Positions 16,156 to 24,968 of a stretch of DNA of 64,000 nucleotides are shown piece after piece (the first letter of the stretch is position 1; each line of letters begins with the position of its first letter). The stretch comes from Pseudomonas fluorescens (GTDB taxonomy: Bacteria > Pseudomonadota > Gammaproteobacteria > Pseudomonadales > Pseudomonadaceae), in the NCBI RefSeq assembly GCF_902498195.1, contig NZ_CABVIY010000007.1:372001-436000 (forward strand). Reading direction: 5' to 3'. The translations under genes were made by a program, and so were the position numbers. A model generated the notes under the pieces. The model was not told where the DNA came from. It ran no database searches and was given only the letters and a program-made list of their open reading frames with translations.

Positions 16156-16194
16156 ATCGATCAAAAAGCGCAAATAACTGCTATAATCGATCAA
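16156..16194. promoter_or_regulatory. Two direct copies of ATCGATCAA upstream of azoR
   Basis: ATCGATCAA at 16156-16164 and 16186-16194, three helical turns apart (30 bases). They lie 62-100 bases upstream of the azoR start. The spacing on one face of the helix fits a dimer or tetramer binding site, but the protein is unknown. Confidence 0.4.
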
Positions 16195-16208
16195 GAATTT
16201 CGTTTATA

Positions 16209-16239
16209 AGCGGAGCATGGCCAGACGGCCTGCTCCGCT
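16209..16239 (-). terminator. Stem-loop after the small secreted-protein gene
   Basis: AGCGGAGCA and TGCTCCGCT form a nine-pair stem around an inner GGCC/GGCC stem. On the minus strand it is followed by TTATAAACG, a poor T-run. It begins six bases after the stop codon of the 109-residue gene, so a terminator or 3'-end stabiliser is likely. Confidence 0.5.
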
Positions 16240-16244
16240 GAAGG

Positions 16245-16574
16245 TCATTTCGGCTTGCAGGTCATGCTGATGTACAGCTTGATGATCTTGCGATTGAACT
16301 TGGCTGAAAGGTCGGCGCTTTTGCCGGCATCCAGGTTGATCCTGCGGGTCTTGGGGGATTCAGGACCATTGCGGAACACCACCGCGCATTCGGCAGCGGT
16401 CTCGCCGTAGTTGTTCAGGGTGATCGAACCCAGGTCGTAGTCGGAGGCGTAGGTGGTGTAGTCGATCTTCAAGCCATTGAGTTCTTTTTGTACGTCGATC
16501 GGGTACGCAAACGCAGTCAGCGGCAACATCGCCAGCAGGACAACACCCGAACTTGAAAAAAACAGCTTTTTCAT
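16245..16574 (-). CDS. Small secreted protein of unknown function
   Basis: 109-residue precursor with a clear signal peptide (MKKLFFSSSGVVLLAMLPLTAFA, cleavage after about residue 23). The mature part has YTTYASDYDLGSITLNNYG and a pair of cysteines (ECAVVF and SMTCKPK) that could form a disulfide. GGAGACTGCTGA before the ATG is a good ribosome-binding site. It is divergent from a LysR gene 51 bases away. No function recognised; a periplasmic or secreted role follows only from the signal peptide. Confidence 0.8.
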   Translation of the reverse strand: MKKLFFSSSGVVLLAMLPLTAFAYPIDVQKELNGLKIDYTTYASDYDLGSITLNNYGETAAECAVVFRNGPESPKTRRINLDAGKSADLSAKFNRKIIKLYISMTCKPK

Positions 16575-16625
16575 TCAGCAGTCTCCAAATTAGAACTGCG
16601 CAGCTTAGGACAACAGGAGCCCATC

Positions 16626-17549
16626 ATGAAAGCGCCCCGCGTGACCCTTGATCAATGGCGAACGCTTCAAGCCGTGGTCGACCACGGCGGTTTCGCCCAG
16701 GCCGCCGAAGCGCTGCACCGCTCGCAATCGTCGGTCAGCTACACCGTGGCGCGCATGCAGGACCAGCTCGGCGTGCCATTGCTGCGCATCGACGGCCGCA
16801 AGGCGGTGTTGACCGAAGCCGGTGGCGTGTTGCTGCGCCGGTCCCGGCAACTGGTCAAGCAGGCCAGTCAGCTGGAAGACCTGGCTCACCACATGGAACA
16901 AGGCTGGGAAGCCGAAGTGCGCCTGGTGGTCGACGCCGCTTACCCCAGCGCCCGCCTCGTCCGCGCCCTGACCGCCTTCATGCCGCAAAGCCGTGGCTGC
17001 CGGGTGCGACTGCGCGAGGAAGTGTTGTCGGGCGTCGAGGAAGTGTTACTGGAGGGCGTGGCGGATCTGGCCATCACCGGTTTCAGCATTCCCGGCTACC
17101 TGGGGGCGGAATTGAGTGATGTCGAATTCGTCGCGGTCGCCCACCCGGAACACCCGCTGCATCGCCTCAATCGCGAACTGAATTTCCAGGACCTGGAAAG
17201 CCAGATGCAAGTGGTGATTCGCGACTCCGGTCGCCAGCAACCCCGGGACGTCGGCTGGCTCGGCGCCGAACAACGCTGGACCGTCGGCAGCCTGGCCACC
17301 GCCGCCACGTTCGTCGGCAGCGGCCTGGGATTCGCCTGGTTGCCAAGGCACATGATCGAACGGGAACTGCGGGAAGGTACGCTCAAGCTGCTACCTTTGG
17401 ATCAGGGCGGCAGCCGTAACCCGAGCTTTTACCTGTATTCGAACAAGGACAAACCCCTCGGCCCGGCCACGCAGATTCTCATCGAACTGCTGCGCACCTT
17501 CGACACCGCGCCGCTGGACGCACCTTTCGCCGCCCCTGAACAAGCCTGA
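16626..17549 (+). CDS. LysR-family transcriptional regulator
   Basis: 307-residue LTTR. The winged helix-turn-helix is at the N-terminus (VTLDQWRTLQAVVDHGGFAQ, then RSQSSVSYTVARMQDQLGVPLL). The effector domain follows from about residue 95 and includes SGLGFAWLPRHMIEREL. It begins 51 bases from the divergent small secreted-protein gene and is followed closely (14 bases) by an alpha/beta hydrolase, so it may control either. Weak Shine-Dalgarno sequence (AGGAGC). Effector unknown. Confidence 0.9.
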   Translation: MKAPRVTLDQWRTLQAVVDHGGFAQAAEALHRSQSSVSYTVARMQDQLGVPLLRIDGRKAVLTEAGGVLLRRSRQLVKQASQLEDLAHHMEQGWEAEVRLVVDAAYPSARLVRALTAFMPQSRGCRVRLREEVLSGVEEVLLEGVADLAITGFSIPGYLGAELSDVEFVAVAHPEHPLHRLNRELNFQDLESQMQVVIRDSGRQQPRDVGWLGAEQRWTVGSLATAATFVGSGLGFAWLPRHMIERELREGTLKLLPLDQGGSRNPSFYLYSNKDKPLGPATQILIELLRTFDTAPLDAPFAAPEQA

Positions 17550-17563
17550 CACGGAGTGTACTG

Positions 17564-18379
17564 ATGGCCTATTTCGAACACGAAGGTTGCAACCTGCACT
17601 ATGAGGAATACGGCCACGGCACACCGCTGCTGCTGGTCCACGGCCTGGGTTCCAGCACCCTGGACTGGGAAAAGCAGATCCCGGCGCTGGCCGCGCGCTA
17701 CCGGGTGATCGTCCCCGACGTGCGCGGCCACGGTCGCTCCGACAAACCCCGCGAGCGCTACAGCATCGCCGGGTTCAGCGCCGACCTGGTCGCATTGATC
17801 GAGCACCTGAAGCTCGGACCGATCCATTACGTGGGCTTGTCCATGGGCGGCATGATCGGTTTTCAGCTGGGCGTGGATCAGCCGCAACTGCTCAAAAGCC
17901 TGTGCATCGTCAACAGCGCGCCCGAGGTCAAGTTGCGCAGCCGCGACGATTACTGGCAGTGGTTCAAGCGCTGGAGCCTGATGCGTACCCTTAGCCTGCG
18001 CACCATCGGCAAGGCCCTGGGTGGCAAATTGTTCCCCAAGCCCGAGCAGGCCCAATTGCGACAAAAAATGGCTGAACGCTGGGCAAAAAACGACAAACAT
18101 GCTTATCTCGCCAGCTTCGATGCCATCGTTGGCTGGGGGGTTCAGGAACGACTGTCGAAAGTGTCCTGTCCAACCCTCATCGTCAGCGCCGACCGTGACT
18201 ACACACCGGTTGCGCTGAAGGAAAACTACGTAAAACTGCTGCCCGATGCGCGGCTGGTGGTGATCGCCGATTCGCGTCACGCCACCCCGCTGGATCAGCC
18301 CGAACGCTTCAACCAGACACTGCTCGAGTTCCTCACCGCAGTCGATACCACCCCAATCAGGATCACTGACCCATGCTGA
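17564..18379 (+). CDS. Alpha/beta-fold hydrolase
   Basis: 271-residue protein with the hydrolase fold: HGLGSSTLDW (oxyanion region), the nucleophile elbow VGLSMGGMIGF, an acid in VSADRDYTP and the histidine in DSRHATPLDQP. It resembles the 3-oxoadipate enol-lactonase/lipase-like group, but substrates in this group are not predictable. GGAGTG precedes the start. It is 14 bases behind the LysR gene and overlaps ppiA by seven bases, so the three genes are probably cotranscribed. Confidence 0.88.
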   Translation: MAYFEHEGCNLHYEEYGHGTPLLLVHGLGSSTLDWEKQIPALAARYRVIVPDVRGHGRSDKPRERYSIAGFSADLVALIEHLKLGPIHYVGLSMGGMIGFQLGVDQPQLLKSLCIVNSAPEVKLRSRDDYWQWFKRWSLMRTLSLRTIGKALGGKLFPKPEQAQLRQKMAERWAKNDKHAYLASFDAIVGWGVQERLSKVSCPTLIVSADRDYTPVALKENYVKLLPDARLVVIADSRHATPLDQPERFNQTLLEFLTAVDTTPIRITDPC

Positions 18380-18930
18380 AAAAAATCGCCCTCGCCGCCG
18401 GCTCCGTTCTGTTCGCCGCCAACCTGATGGCCGCTACACCTGCCAAGGCGCCGCATGTCCTGCTGGAGACCACCAACGGCCAGATCGAAATCGAACTGGA
18501 CCCGGTCAAGGCCCCGATCAGTACCAAGAACTTCCTTGAGTACGTGGACAGCGGTTTCTACAACAACACGATTTTCCACCGCGTGATCCCGGGCTTCATG
18601 GTCCAGGGCGGCGGGTTCACCCAGCAAATGCAGCAAAAAGACACCAAGGCGCCGATCAAGAACGAGCACAAGAATGGCCTGGTCAACGTGCGTGGCACCT
18701 TGTCCATGGCCCGTACTTCCGTGCCGGACTCGGCCACCAGCCAGTTCTTCATCAACGTCAAGGACAACGATTTCCTCGACCAGGGTGATGGCTACGCTGT
18801 GTTCGGCAAAGTGGTCAAGGGCATGGACGTGGTCGACATCATCGTCAACTCGCCAACCACGGTACGCGGTGGCATGAAGGATGTTCCGGCCGACCCGGTG
18901 TTCATCAAGTCGGCCAAGCGCATCGACTGA
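18373..18930 (+). CDS. ppiA: Periplasmic cyclophilin-type peptidyl-prolyl isomerase PpiA
   Basis: 185-residue precursor: signal peptide about 1-20 (MLKKIALAAGSVLFAANLMA), then one cyclophilin domain. The active-site FHRVIPGFMVQGGG and the substrate-site ATSQFFINV are visible. It isomerises proline peptide bonds during periplasmic folding. The start overlaps the hydrolase stop by seven bases. The cyclophilin domain has the short bacterial form with an added C-terminal PADPVFIKSAKRID. Confidence 0.94.
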   Translation: MLKKIALAAGSVLFAANLMAATPAKAPHVLLETTNGQIEIELDPVKAPISTKNFLEYVDSGFYNNTIFHRVIPGFMVQGGGFTQQMQQKDTKAPIKNEHKNGLVNVRGTLSMARTSVPDSATSQFFINVKDNDFLDQGDGYAVFGKVVKGMDVVDIIVNSPTTVRGGMKDVPADPVFIKSAKRID

Positions 18931-19023
18931 GACTAAGCTGGACAAGGATGTCCGAGCCGTTGCCGGCTGTGCCGGCAGCGCTCAAACCGTCAAAAGGAGT
19001 GCCCGTTCGCGGGTGGAAAACCG

Positions 19024-20856
19024 ATGCTTTATCGCCGCTTTGAAAAACTGATCGACATCTTTCGCGACGCCCCGTCAGCCGCTCCGCCAAATCGTGTCTG
19101 GCCTTTCTATACCTATTACCTCAAGCAGGTCTGGCCGAGCTTCGCCGCCCTGCTGATTGTCGGCCTGTTCGGTGCACTGATCGAAGTGGCACTGTTCAGC
19201 TACCTGAGCCGCATCATTGACCTGGCACAGGGCACACCCAATGCCGATTTCTTCAAGGAACATGGCCTCGAACTGACCTGGATGGTGGTGGTTGCGCTGA
19301 TCCTGCGGCCGGTGTTCGTCGGCCTGCATGACCTGCTGGTGCATCAGACCCTCAGCCCCAGCATGACCAGCATGATCCTCTGGCAAAACCACAGCTACGT
19401 GCTCAAGCAGAGCCTGAATTTTTTCCAGAACGACTTCGCCGGGCGCATCGCCCAGCGCATCATGCAAACCGGTAACTCCCTGCGCGATTCCGCCGTTCAA
19501 GCGGTTGACGCGCTCTGGCATGTGCTGATCTACGCCATCAGCGCCCTGGTGCTGTTCGCCGAAGCCGACTGGCGCCTGATGATCCCGCTGCTGACCTGGA
19601 TCGCCGGGTTTATCGGTGCGCTCTACTACTTCGTGCCACGGGTCAAGGACCGTTCGGTGAGGTCCTCCGATGCACGCTCCAAACTCATGGGCAGGATCGT
19701 CGACGGCTACACCAACATCACCACCCTGAAGCTGTTTGCCCACACGAACTACGAGCAGCAGTACGCCCGCGAAGCGATCAAGGAACAGACCGAAAAAGCC
19801 CAGATGGCCGGTCGCGTCGTCACCAGCATGGACGTGGTCATCACCAGCCTCAACGGCCTGCTGATTGTCTGCACCACCGGCCTGGCGCTGTGGCTGTGGT
19901 CGCAGTCGCTGATCACCGTTGGCGCGATTGCCCTGGCGACCGGGCTGGTGATCCGCATCGTCAACATGTCCGGCTGGATCATGTGGGTGGTCACCGGCAT
20001 TTTCGAAAACATCGGCATGGTCCAGGACGGTCTGCAGACCATCTCCCAACCGGTCACGGTCACCGACCGCGACCAGGCCAAGCCACTGGCCGTGGGCCGG
20101 GGCGAAGTGCGTTTTGAACACGTGGACTTCCATTACGGCAAGCACAGCGGGGTCATCGGCGACCTCAACCTGAGCATCAAGCCCGGAGAGAAAATCGGAT
20201 TGATCGGCCCGTCCGGCGCCGGCAAATCGACCCTGGTGAACCTGCTGCTGCGTCTCTACGACGTGGAAAGCGGGCGCATCCTCATCGACGGCCAGAACAT
20301 CGCCGACGTCAGCCAGGAAAGCCTGCGCGAGCGCATTGGCATGATCACCCAGGACACCTCGCTGCTGCACCGCTCGATCCGCGACAACCTGCTGTATGGC
20401 AGGCCCGACGCCAGCGACGCGGAACTCTGGGAGGCGGTACACAAAGCGCGGGCTGACGGTTTCATTCCCACGCTGTCGGATGCCGAGGGTCGCATCGGTT
20501 TCGATGCCCACGTGGGTGAACGCGGGGTTAAGCTCTCCGGCGGCCAGCGCCAGCGGATCGCCATTGCCCGCGTGCTGCTCAAGGACGCGCCGATCCTGAT
20601 CATGGACGAAGCCACCTCGGCCCTGGATTCGGAAGTCGAAGCGGCGATCCAGGAAAGCCTGGAAACCCTGATGCAAGGCAAAACCGTGATCGCCATCGCC
20701 CACCGGCTCTCGACCATCGCCCGGATGGACCGGTTGGTGGTGCTGGAGAACGGCAAGATCGCCGAGACCGGCAGCCACGCCGAACTGTTGGCCCACGGCG
20801 GTTTGTATGCGCGGTTGTGGCAGCATCAGACGGGCGGGTTTGTGGGGATAGACTGA
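19024..20856 (+). CDS. ABC transporter, fused permease and ATPase
   Basis: 610-residue half-transporter of the MsbA/exporter type. The N-terminal membrane domain (about 30-330, six segments) is followed by an ATPase domain with Walker A GPSGAGKS, Q-loop ITQDTSLL, signature LSGGQRQR, Walker B ILIMDEATSALD and the H-loop histidine in AIAHRLS. It would act as a homodimer. Substrate unknown; similar genes are called multidrug or lipid exporters. It lies 93 bases after ppiA, with a weak GGAAAA site before the ATG. It ends next to a REP pair and converges on a GNAT-like gene. Confidence 0.9.
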   Translation: MLYRRFEKLIDIFRDAPSAAPPNRVWPFYTYYLKQVWPSFAALLIVGLFGALIEVALFSYLSRIIDLAQGTPNADFFKEHGLELTWMVVVALILRPVFVGLHDLLVHQTLSPSMTSMILWQNHSYVLKQSLNFFQNDFAGRIAQRIMQTGNSLRDSAVQAVDALWHVLIYAISALVLFAEADWRLMIPLLTWIAGFIGALYYFVPRVKDRSVRSSDARSKLMGRIVDGYTNITTLKLFAHTNYEQQYAREAIKEQTEKAQMAGRVVTSMDVVITSLNGLLIVCTTGLALWLWSQSLITVGAIALATGLVIRIVNMSGWIMWVVTGIFENIGMVQDGLQTISQPVTVTDRDQAKPLAVGRGEVRFEHVDFHYGKHSGVIGDLNLSIKPGEKIGLIGPSGAGKSTLVNLLLRLYDVESGRILIDGQNIADVSQESLRERIGMITQDTSLLHRSIRDNLLYGRPDASDAELWEAVHKARADGFIPTLSDAEGRIGFDAHVGERGVKLSGGQRQRIAIARVLLKDAPILIMDEATSALDSEVEAAIQESLETLMQGKTVIAIAHRLSTIARMDRLVVLENGKIAETGSHAELLAHGGLYARLWQHQTGGFVGID

Positions 20857-20878
20857 ATCCTGAATTCACACTACACCC

Positions 20879-20969
20879 TGTGGGAGCGGGCTTGCTCGCG
20901 AAAGCGGTGTGTCAGGCGACATCATTGTTGCCTAATACACCGCTTTCGCGAGCAAGCCCGCTCCCACAT
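20879..20969. repeat. REP pair (family A)
   Basis: TGTGGGAGCGGGCTTGCTCGC and its inverted copy ending CGCTCCCACA. It lies between convergent genes (ABC exporter and GNAT-like protein), 22 and 16 bases from their stop codons. Confidence 0.95.
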
Positions 20970-20985
20970 TGGAGTTGTGCGAAAT

Positions 20986-22110
20986 TCAGGGTTGGCGGTA
21001 AGGCAACGCCGTCCTCGCCTCCTCGGCATACGCCAGCACCCCCACCCGTTCCTGATGAAGGAAATCCTTGACCGCGGCCTTCAAACCCGGATGGCGCAGG
21101 TAATGCCAGGAATGGGTGATCACCGGTTCAAACCCGCGTATCAATTTGTGCTCACCCTGGGCCCCGGCATCGAAGCGCTGGAAGCCGTTGGCGATCGCAT
21201 AGTCCATGCCCTGGTAGAAACACGTCTCGAAGTGCAGGCGATCGAACTCCGCCAGACAGCCCCAATAACGGCCGTAGAAACTGTCGCCCCCTACCAGGCT
21301 GAACGCCATCGCCACCGGGCGTGAACCCTGCTTGGCCAACACCACGCGAATCGACTGCGGCATACGCTCGGCCAGCAGGCTGAAAAACGCCCGCGTCAGG
21401 TAGGGCCTTTGGCGCCGAACTGCGTAGGTGTTGGCATAACAGGCATAAACAAAATCCCACTGCGCCTGAGTCAGTTGCCGGCCTTCGAGCCATTCGAACT
21501 CGATGCCCTGCCCCGCCACCTGCTCGCGTTCCTTGCGCATCTGTTTGCGTTTGCGCGAACTGAGGGCATCGAGGAAATCCTGGAAATCCCGATAGCCGCG
21601 GTTTTGCCAGTGGTACTGGCAGCCAATGCGCTGCAACCAGCCCGGTTGCTCAGCCATTGCGGCATCGGTGAGCGGGTCGGTGAAATTGATATGGGCACTG
21701 GACAGTTGTTCGATCTCCAGATAGCCCGGCAGGCTGTTCAATAGCTCAAAGCCATCCTCGACGCGGGCCGCCAGCAAGCGCGGACCGCTGACCGGACTGA
21801 AGGGCACGGCGCTCAGGAATTTGGGGTAGTAATCGATACCGGCGCGCTCGCAAGCATCGGCCCAGGCGTGGTCAAACACGTACTCGCCATAGGAATGCCA
21901 TTTGCGGTAACCGGGCAATGCGGCGATCAGGCGCTCACCTTCCACATGCAGCAAATGTTCGGGTTGCCAGCCGGAATGAGGGCCGACACTGCCACTGTCT
22001 TCCAGCGCGCTGAGAAAGGCATGGCACAGAAACGGCTGCGTCTCGGGCACCAGAGCGTCCCACGTTGGCGCGGCAATTTCGGACAGACTGTGCAGACGTT
22101 GCAACGGCAT
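20986..22110 (-). CDS. GNAT/FemAB-like protein (DUF482)
   Basis: About 374 residues. The sequence shows the DUF482 pattern: GPRLLAARVEDGF, SSAHINFTDP, HWQNRGYRDFQDFLDALSS followed by RKRKQMRKERE, and GGDSFYGRYWG. These resemble acyl-CoA N-acyltransferases of the FemAB type, some of which add amino acids to cell-wall precursors. The real substrate is unknown. The start was set at 22110 because AGGAT lies six bases before that ATG; GTG and ATG codons at 22122 and 22116 in the same frame are alternatives. It is divergent from a porin gene, with 283 bases between. Confidence 0.8.
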   Translation of the reverse strand: MPLQRLHSLSEIAAPTWDALVPETQPFLCHAFLSALEDSGSVGPHSGWQPEHLLHVEGERLIAALPGYRKWHSYGEYVFDHAWADACERAGIDYYPKFLSAVPFSPVSGPRLLAARVEDGFELLNSLPGYLEIEQLSSAHINFTDPLTDAAMAEQPGWLQRIGCQYHWQNRGYRDFQDFLDALSSRKRKQMRKEREQVAGQGIEFEWLEGRQLTQAQWDFVYACYANTYAVRRQRPYLTRAFFSLLAERMPQSIRVVLAKQGSRPVAMAFSLVGGDSFYGRYWGCLAEFDRLHFETCFYQGMDYAIANGFQRFDAGAQGEHKLIRGFEPVITHSWHYLRHPGLKAAVKDFLHQERVGVLAYAEEARTALPYRQP

Positions 22111-22393
22111 CACCATCCTCACTCGTTCATGGCGTGAAAGCCTGGCGAGTATCGCTTATCGCCATCCATTACACACCCGCCAATCGACGACACCGCTCTA
22201 GCTCAATGGTTCGCGACGACGTCGTAACGTCATCGACATGCCATCACATTGCCACCGCTCTGTCATAAACCATCGCGATACTGGCGCCTGTTTTTAGAGC
22301 GTCGGGTTATAGCCCGGCCACTGTTTTCCGTCCGTCAATGGTCGGTTGTGCCCTGGATGGCTCAGTCATCCACTCTCATCTTCGGAGATTGAT

Positions 22394-23710
22394 ATGCGTC
22401 TTGCTTCCACGAAAACTGCGGCGGCCTTGTGTGGCGGCCTGCTGCTGGCCATGAGCGTTCCGGCCAGCGCCGCAGTCGACGCCAAACTGCTCGACATGCT
22501 CAAGGCTAACGGCTCGATTACCAACGCGCAGTACAGCGAACTGCAAGCCGAGCTGGCCAGGGATCAGAAAGAACAGCAAATCGCCCGCCAGGCTCAGCAG
22601 GAATCCAACGAGCAGATCGCGGCAACCGCGAAGAAAACCAATGAGCTGAGCACCTTCGACCAGAAACTGGCGTGGGCCGCCAAGACCCAATTCAAGGGCG
22701 ACGTGCGTTTCCGCCAGGAAACGGTCAAGAACGATGGCGTTCCAAACAACAAAGACCAGGACCGCCAGCGCATTCGCGTTCGCCTGGGTGCCTACAGCGA
22801 AATCAACCCGCAAGTCGACACCGGCATCCGTATCGCCACCGGCAACAACGACGACCCTCGCTCCACCAACCAGAGCCTGGACAACTATTTCGACAAGAAG
22901 CAGATCTGGCTGGACCAGGGTTACGTCGACTACCACCCCGACGCCATCAAGAACCTGCACGTGGTCGGCGGCAAGATGCCACAGCAATGGGTGAGCATGG
23001 GCGACGTCATCTGGGATAGCGACATCAGCCCGGAAGGCCTGGCACTGACTTACAAATACCCGCTGGGCGCTTCTACCGAGCTGTTCGGTAGCGCCGGTCA
23101 CTACACCCTCAAGGACAACGTCGACGGCGACGGCGTGCAGTTCAAGCACGACCTGCGCCTGTACGCTGGCCAGTTGGGCGCACGCTTCGCCATCACCGAC
23201 AACCTGAAACTGACCCTGGGTGGCAGCGTCTACGGCTACGACAACGATGACGACATCACCCCGGTCACCGGCGTCATTCCTGGCCAGCTGGCCATCAACG
23301 GCAACAGCCCGAACGAGCAGTTCAAACTGTACGAAGGCTTTGGCCAGATCGACATCGGCGGCCTGCCAGTACCGCTGTCGCTGTACGGTCAGTACGTGAA
23401 CAACAAAGATGCCAGCAACGATCAGGACACCGCCTGGCTGGCGGGCGTGAAGACCAAGTTCTACGGCTTCGCCCTGGACTACAACTACCGCGACGTGCAG
23501 CGTAACGCCGTGGTTGGCGCCTTCACCGACTCCGACTTCGCCAACGGCTTTACCGGTTCGCGTGGCAGCAAGCTGAAAGTCAGCTACGAGCTGGACAAGA
23601 ACTTCGCCCTCGGCGCGACGTACTTCATGGCCAATTCCGACTACACCAACGCCAACCTGAAAGACTCCGACATCAACACCCTGCAACTGGATGCTGAAGC
23701 GAAGTTCTGA
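22394..23710 (+). CDS. Putative outer-membrane porin
   Basis: 438-residue precursor: signal peptide about 1-26 (ending PASA), a short alpha-helical stretch rich in Gln and Glu (LARDQKEQQIARQAQQESNEQ), then a beta-barrel ending in Phe (LQLDAEAKF). The charge pattern and KLTLGGSVYGYDNDDD-type strands resemble the putative porin group of Pseudomonas. No specific channel is known. The start at 22394 has GGAG eight bases upstream, so an in-frame upstream ATG at 22346 is rejected. A terminator follows at 23728-23756. Confidence 0.85.
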   Translation: MRLASTKTAAALCGGLLLAMSVPASAAVDAKLLDMLKANGSITNAQYSELQAELARDQKEQQIARQAQQESNEQIAATAKKTNELSTFDQKLAWAAKTQFKGDVRFRQETVKNDGVPNNKDQDRQRIRVRLGAYSEINPQVDTGIRIATGNNDDPRSTNQSLDNYFDKKQIWLDQGYVDYHPDAIKNLHVVGGKMPQQWVSMGDVIWDSDISPEGLALTYKYPLGASTELFGSAGHYTLKDNVDGDGVQFKHDLRLYAGQLGARFAITDNLKLTLGGSVYGYDNDDDITPVTGVIPGQLAINGNSPNEQFKLYEGFGQIDIGGLPVPLSLYGQYVNNKDASNDQDTAWLAGVKTKFYGFALDYNYRDVQRNAVVGAFTDSDFANGFTGSRGSKLKVSYELDKNFALGATYFMANSDYTNANLKDSDINTLQLDAEAKF

Positions 23711-23727
23711 TGGATCCCGCTACACGG

Positions 23728-23756
23728 CTCGGGCAAGGAAGCCCGAGGCGTTTTTA
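23728..23756 (+). terminator. Rho-independent terminator of the porin gene
   Basis: CTCGGGC, loop AAGGAA, GCCCGAG followed by GCGTTTTTA. Starts 17 bases past the porin stop. Good stem and a five-base T-run. Confidence 0.85.
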
Positions 23757-23858
23757 CAGCCTGGCGTTGGTCTGACGGTCCCCATCATCCGTCCGTCGGA
23801 TCATCGCGAGTCTGTTTTACGCACCTCTGCTCACGCCCTCCTCCATTCGGCAACGGTC

Positions 23859-24899
23859 TCAGACCTTCGCCTGACTCTTGCTCCAGTCGGTCAATAGACT
23901 GTAGGCCACCGCCAGTAACGTCGGGCCGATGAACAGGCCGATGAAACCGAACGCAATCAGCCCGCCAAACACTCCCAGCAATACAATCACCAAGGGCAGG
24001 TTCCCGCCGCGACTGATCAGGTAAGGCTTGAGCACGTTGTCCACGCCACTGATGATGAACGTGCCCCAGATCCCGAGGAATATCGCCATCCCGTACTCAC
24101 CTTTCCAGGCCAGCCAGGCCGTGGCCGGGACCCACACCAGCGGCGGCCCCATGGGAATCAGGCTGAGCAGGAAGGTGACGATGCCCAGTACCAGGGCACC
24201 CGGCACGCCGGCAATCAGGAAACCGATCAGCGCCAGTACCGCCTGGGCCGCCGCCGTACCGATCACGCCGTTCACCACCCGCTGCACCGTGCCCGCCACC
24301 AGCTCGATGTAATACCCGGCGCGATCGCCGATGAGGCGTTCCAGCAAGCTGTGGACAAAGGCCGCCAGCCGTGGCCCGTCACGATAGAAAAAGAACACGA
24401 AGACGATGCTCAGGGTCAGCTCGAGAATGCCGCCGCCAATCTGCGCACTGCGCGCCAGCAGCCAGTTACCGACCTGCCCGAAGTAAGGCTTGAGCGAGAC
24501 CATCATGGCCGCGCCCTGTTGATCGATACTGTTCCAGATGCCGACCAGGCGAGCGCCCACCAAAGGAATGCTGCCCAGCCAGACCGGGGCTTCCGGCAAC
24601 CCATCGACCTGTACATCCTTGATGAACGCCGTGGCATCACGCACGTGATCCGCCAGGTTGAACCCCAGCCACACCAGGGGCGCCGCCACCAACACCATCC
24701 AGCCCACGGTCAACAGGGCGGCCGCCAGGGATTCGCGCCCCTTGAGCCAGCGGGTCAGCAGACGCATCAGCGGCCAGCTGGCAAACGCCAGCACCGCGCC
24801 CCAGAACAACGCCGACCAGAACGGCGCCATCACCCAGAAGCTCGCGCCAAACAGCACCAGGAGCAGGATCTGCACCAACAGCCGATCGTTATTGATCAT
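23859..24899 (-). CDS. AI-2E-family (TqsA/YdiK-like) permease
   Basis: 346-residue membrane protein with about seven to eight hydrophobic segments (LLVQILLLVLFGASFWVMAPFWSALF near the start). The family features GVPGALVLGIVTFLLSLIPMGPPLVWVPA and GGLIAFGFIGLFIGPTLLAVAYSLL are visible. Members export AI-2 or other small molecules, or act in Na+/H+ exchange; substrate not known here. It follows the DUF4892 gene by 69 bases, with a weak stem-loop between, so partial readthrough is likely. Confidence 0.88.
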   Translation of the reverse strand: MINNDRLLVQILLLVLFGASFWVMAPFWSALFWGAVLAFASWPLMRLLTRWLKGRESLAAALLTVGWMVLVAAPLVWLGFNLADHVRDATAFIKDVQVDGLPEAPVWLGSIPLVGARLVGIWNSIDQQGAAMMVSLKPYFGQVGNWLLARSAQIGGGILELTLSIVFVFFFYRDGPRLAAFVHSLLERLIGDRAGYYIELVAGTVQRVVNGVIGTAAAQAVLALIGFLIAGVPGALVLGIVTFLLSLIPMGPPLVWVPATAWLAWKGEYGMAIFLGIWGTFIISGVDNVLKPYLISRGGNLPLVIVLLGVFGGLIAFGFIGLFIGPTLLAVAYSLLTDWSKSQAKV

Positions 24900-24935
24900 T
24901 CGATTCTCAAAAAAAGTCAGTCCGCAAAAGAGTAG

Positions 24936-24956
24936 GCGAACGCGCGGGACGCGTTC
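24936..24956 (-). terminator. Weak stem-loop between DUF4892 gene and AI-2E permease
   Basis: GAACGCG and CGCGTTC enclose a five-base loop. On the minus strand it is followed by GCCTACTCTTTTG, a poor T-run. It may attenuate transcription into the permease. Confidence 0.35.
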
Positions 24957-24968
24957 ACCTTTTAACGC

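Noticed and set aside
18931..19023. GC-rich hairpin after ppiA as a terminator
   Set aside because: A GCCGGC/GCCGGC stem is present but no T-run follows, and the ABC gene is close downstream in the same direction.
19075..20826. 583-codon open frame opposite the ABC transporter
   Set aside because: Antisense shadow of a clear ABC exporter.
22376..23686. 436-codon open frame opposite the porin
   Set aside because: Antisense shadow; the plus-strand frame has a signal peptide and a C-terminal phenylalanine.
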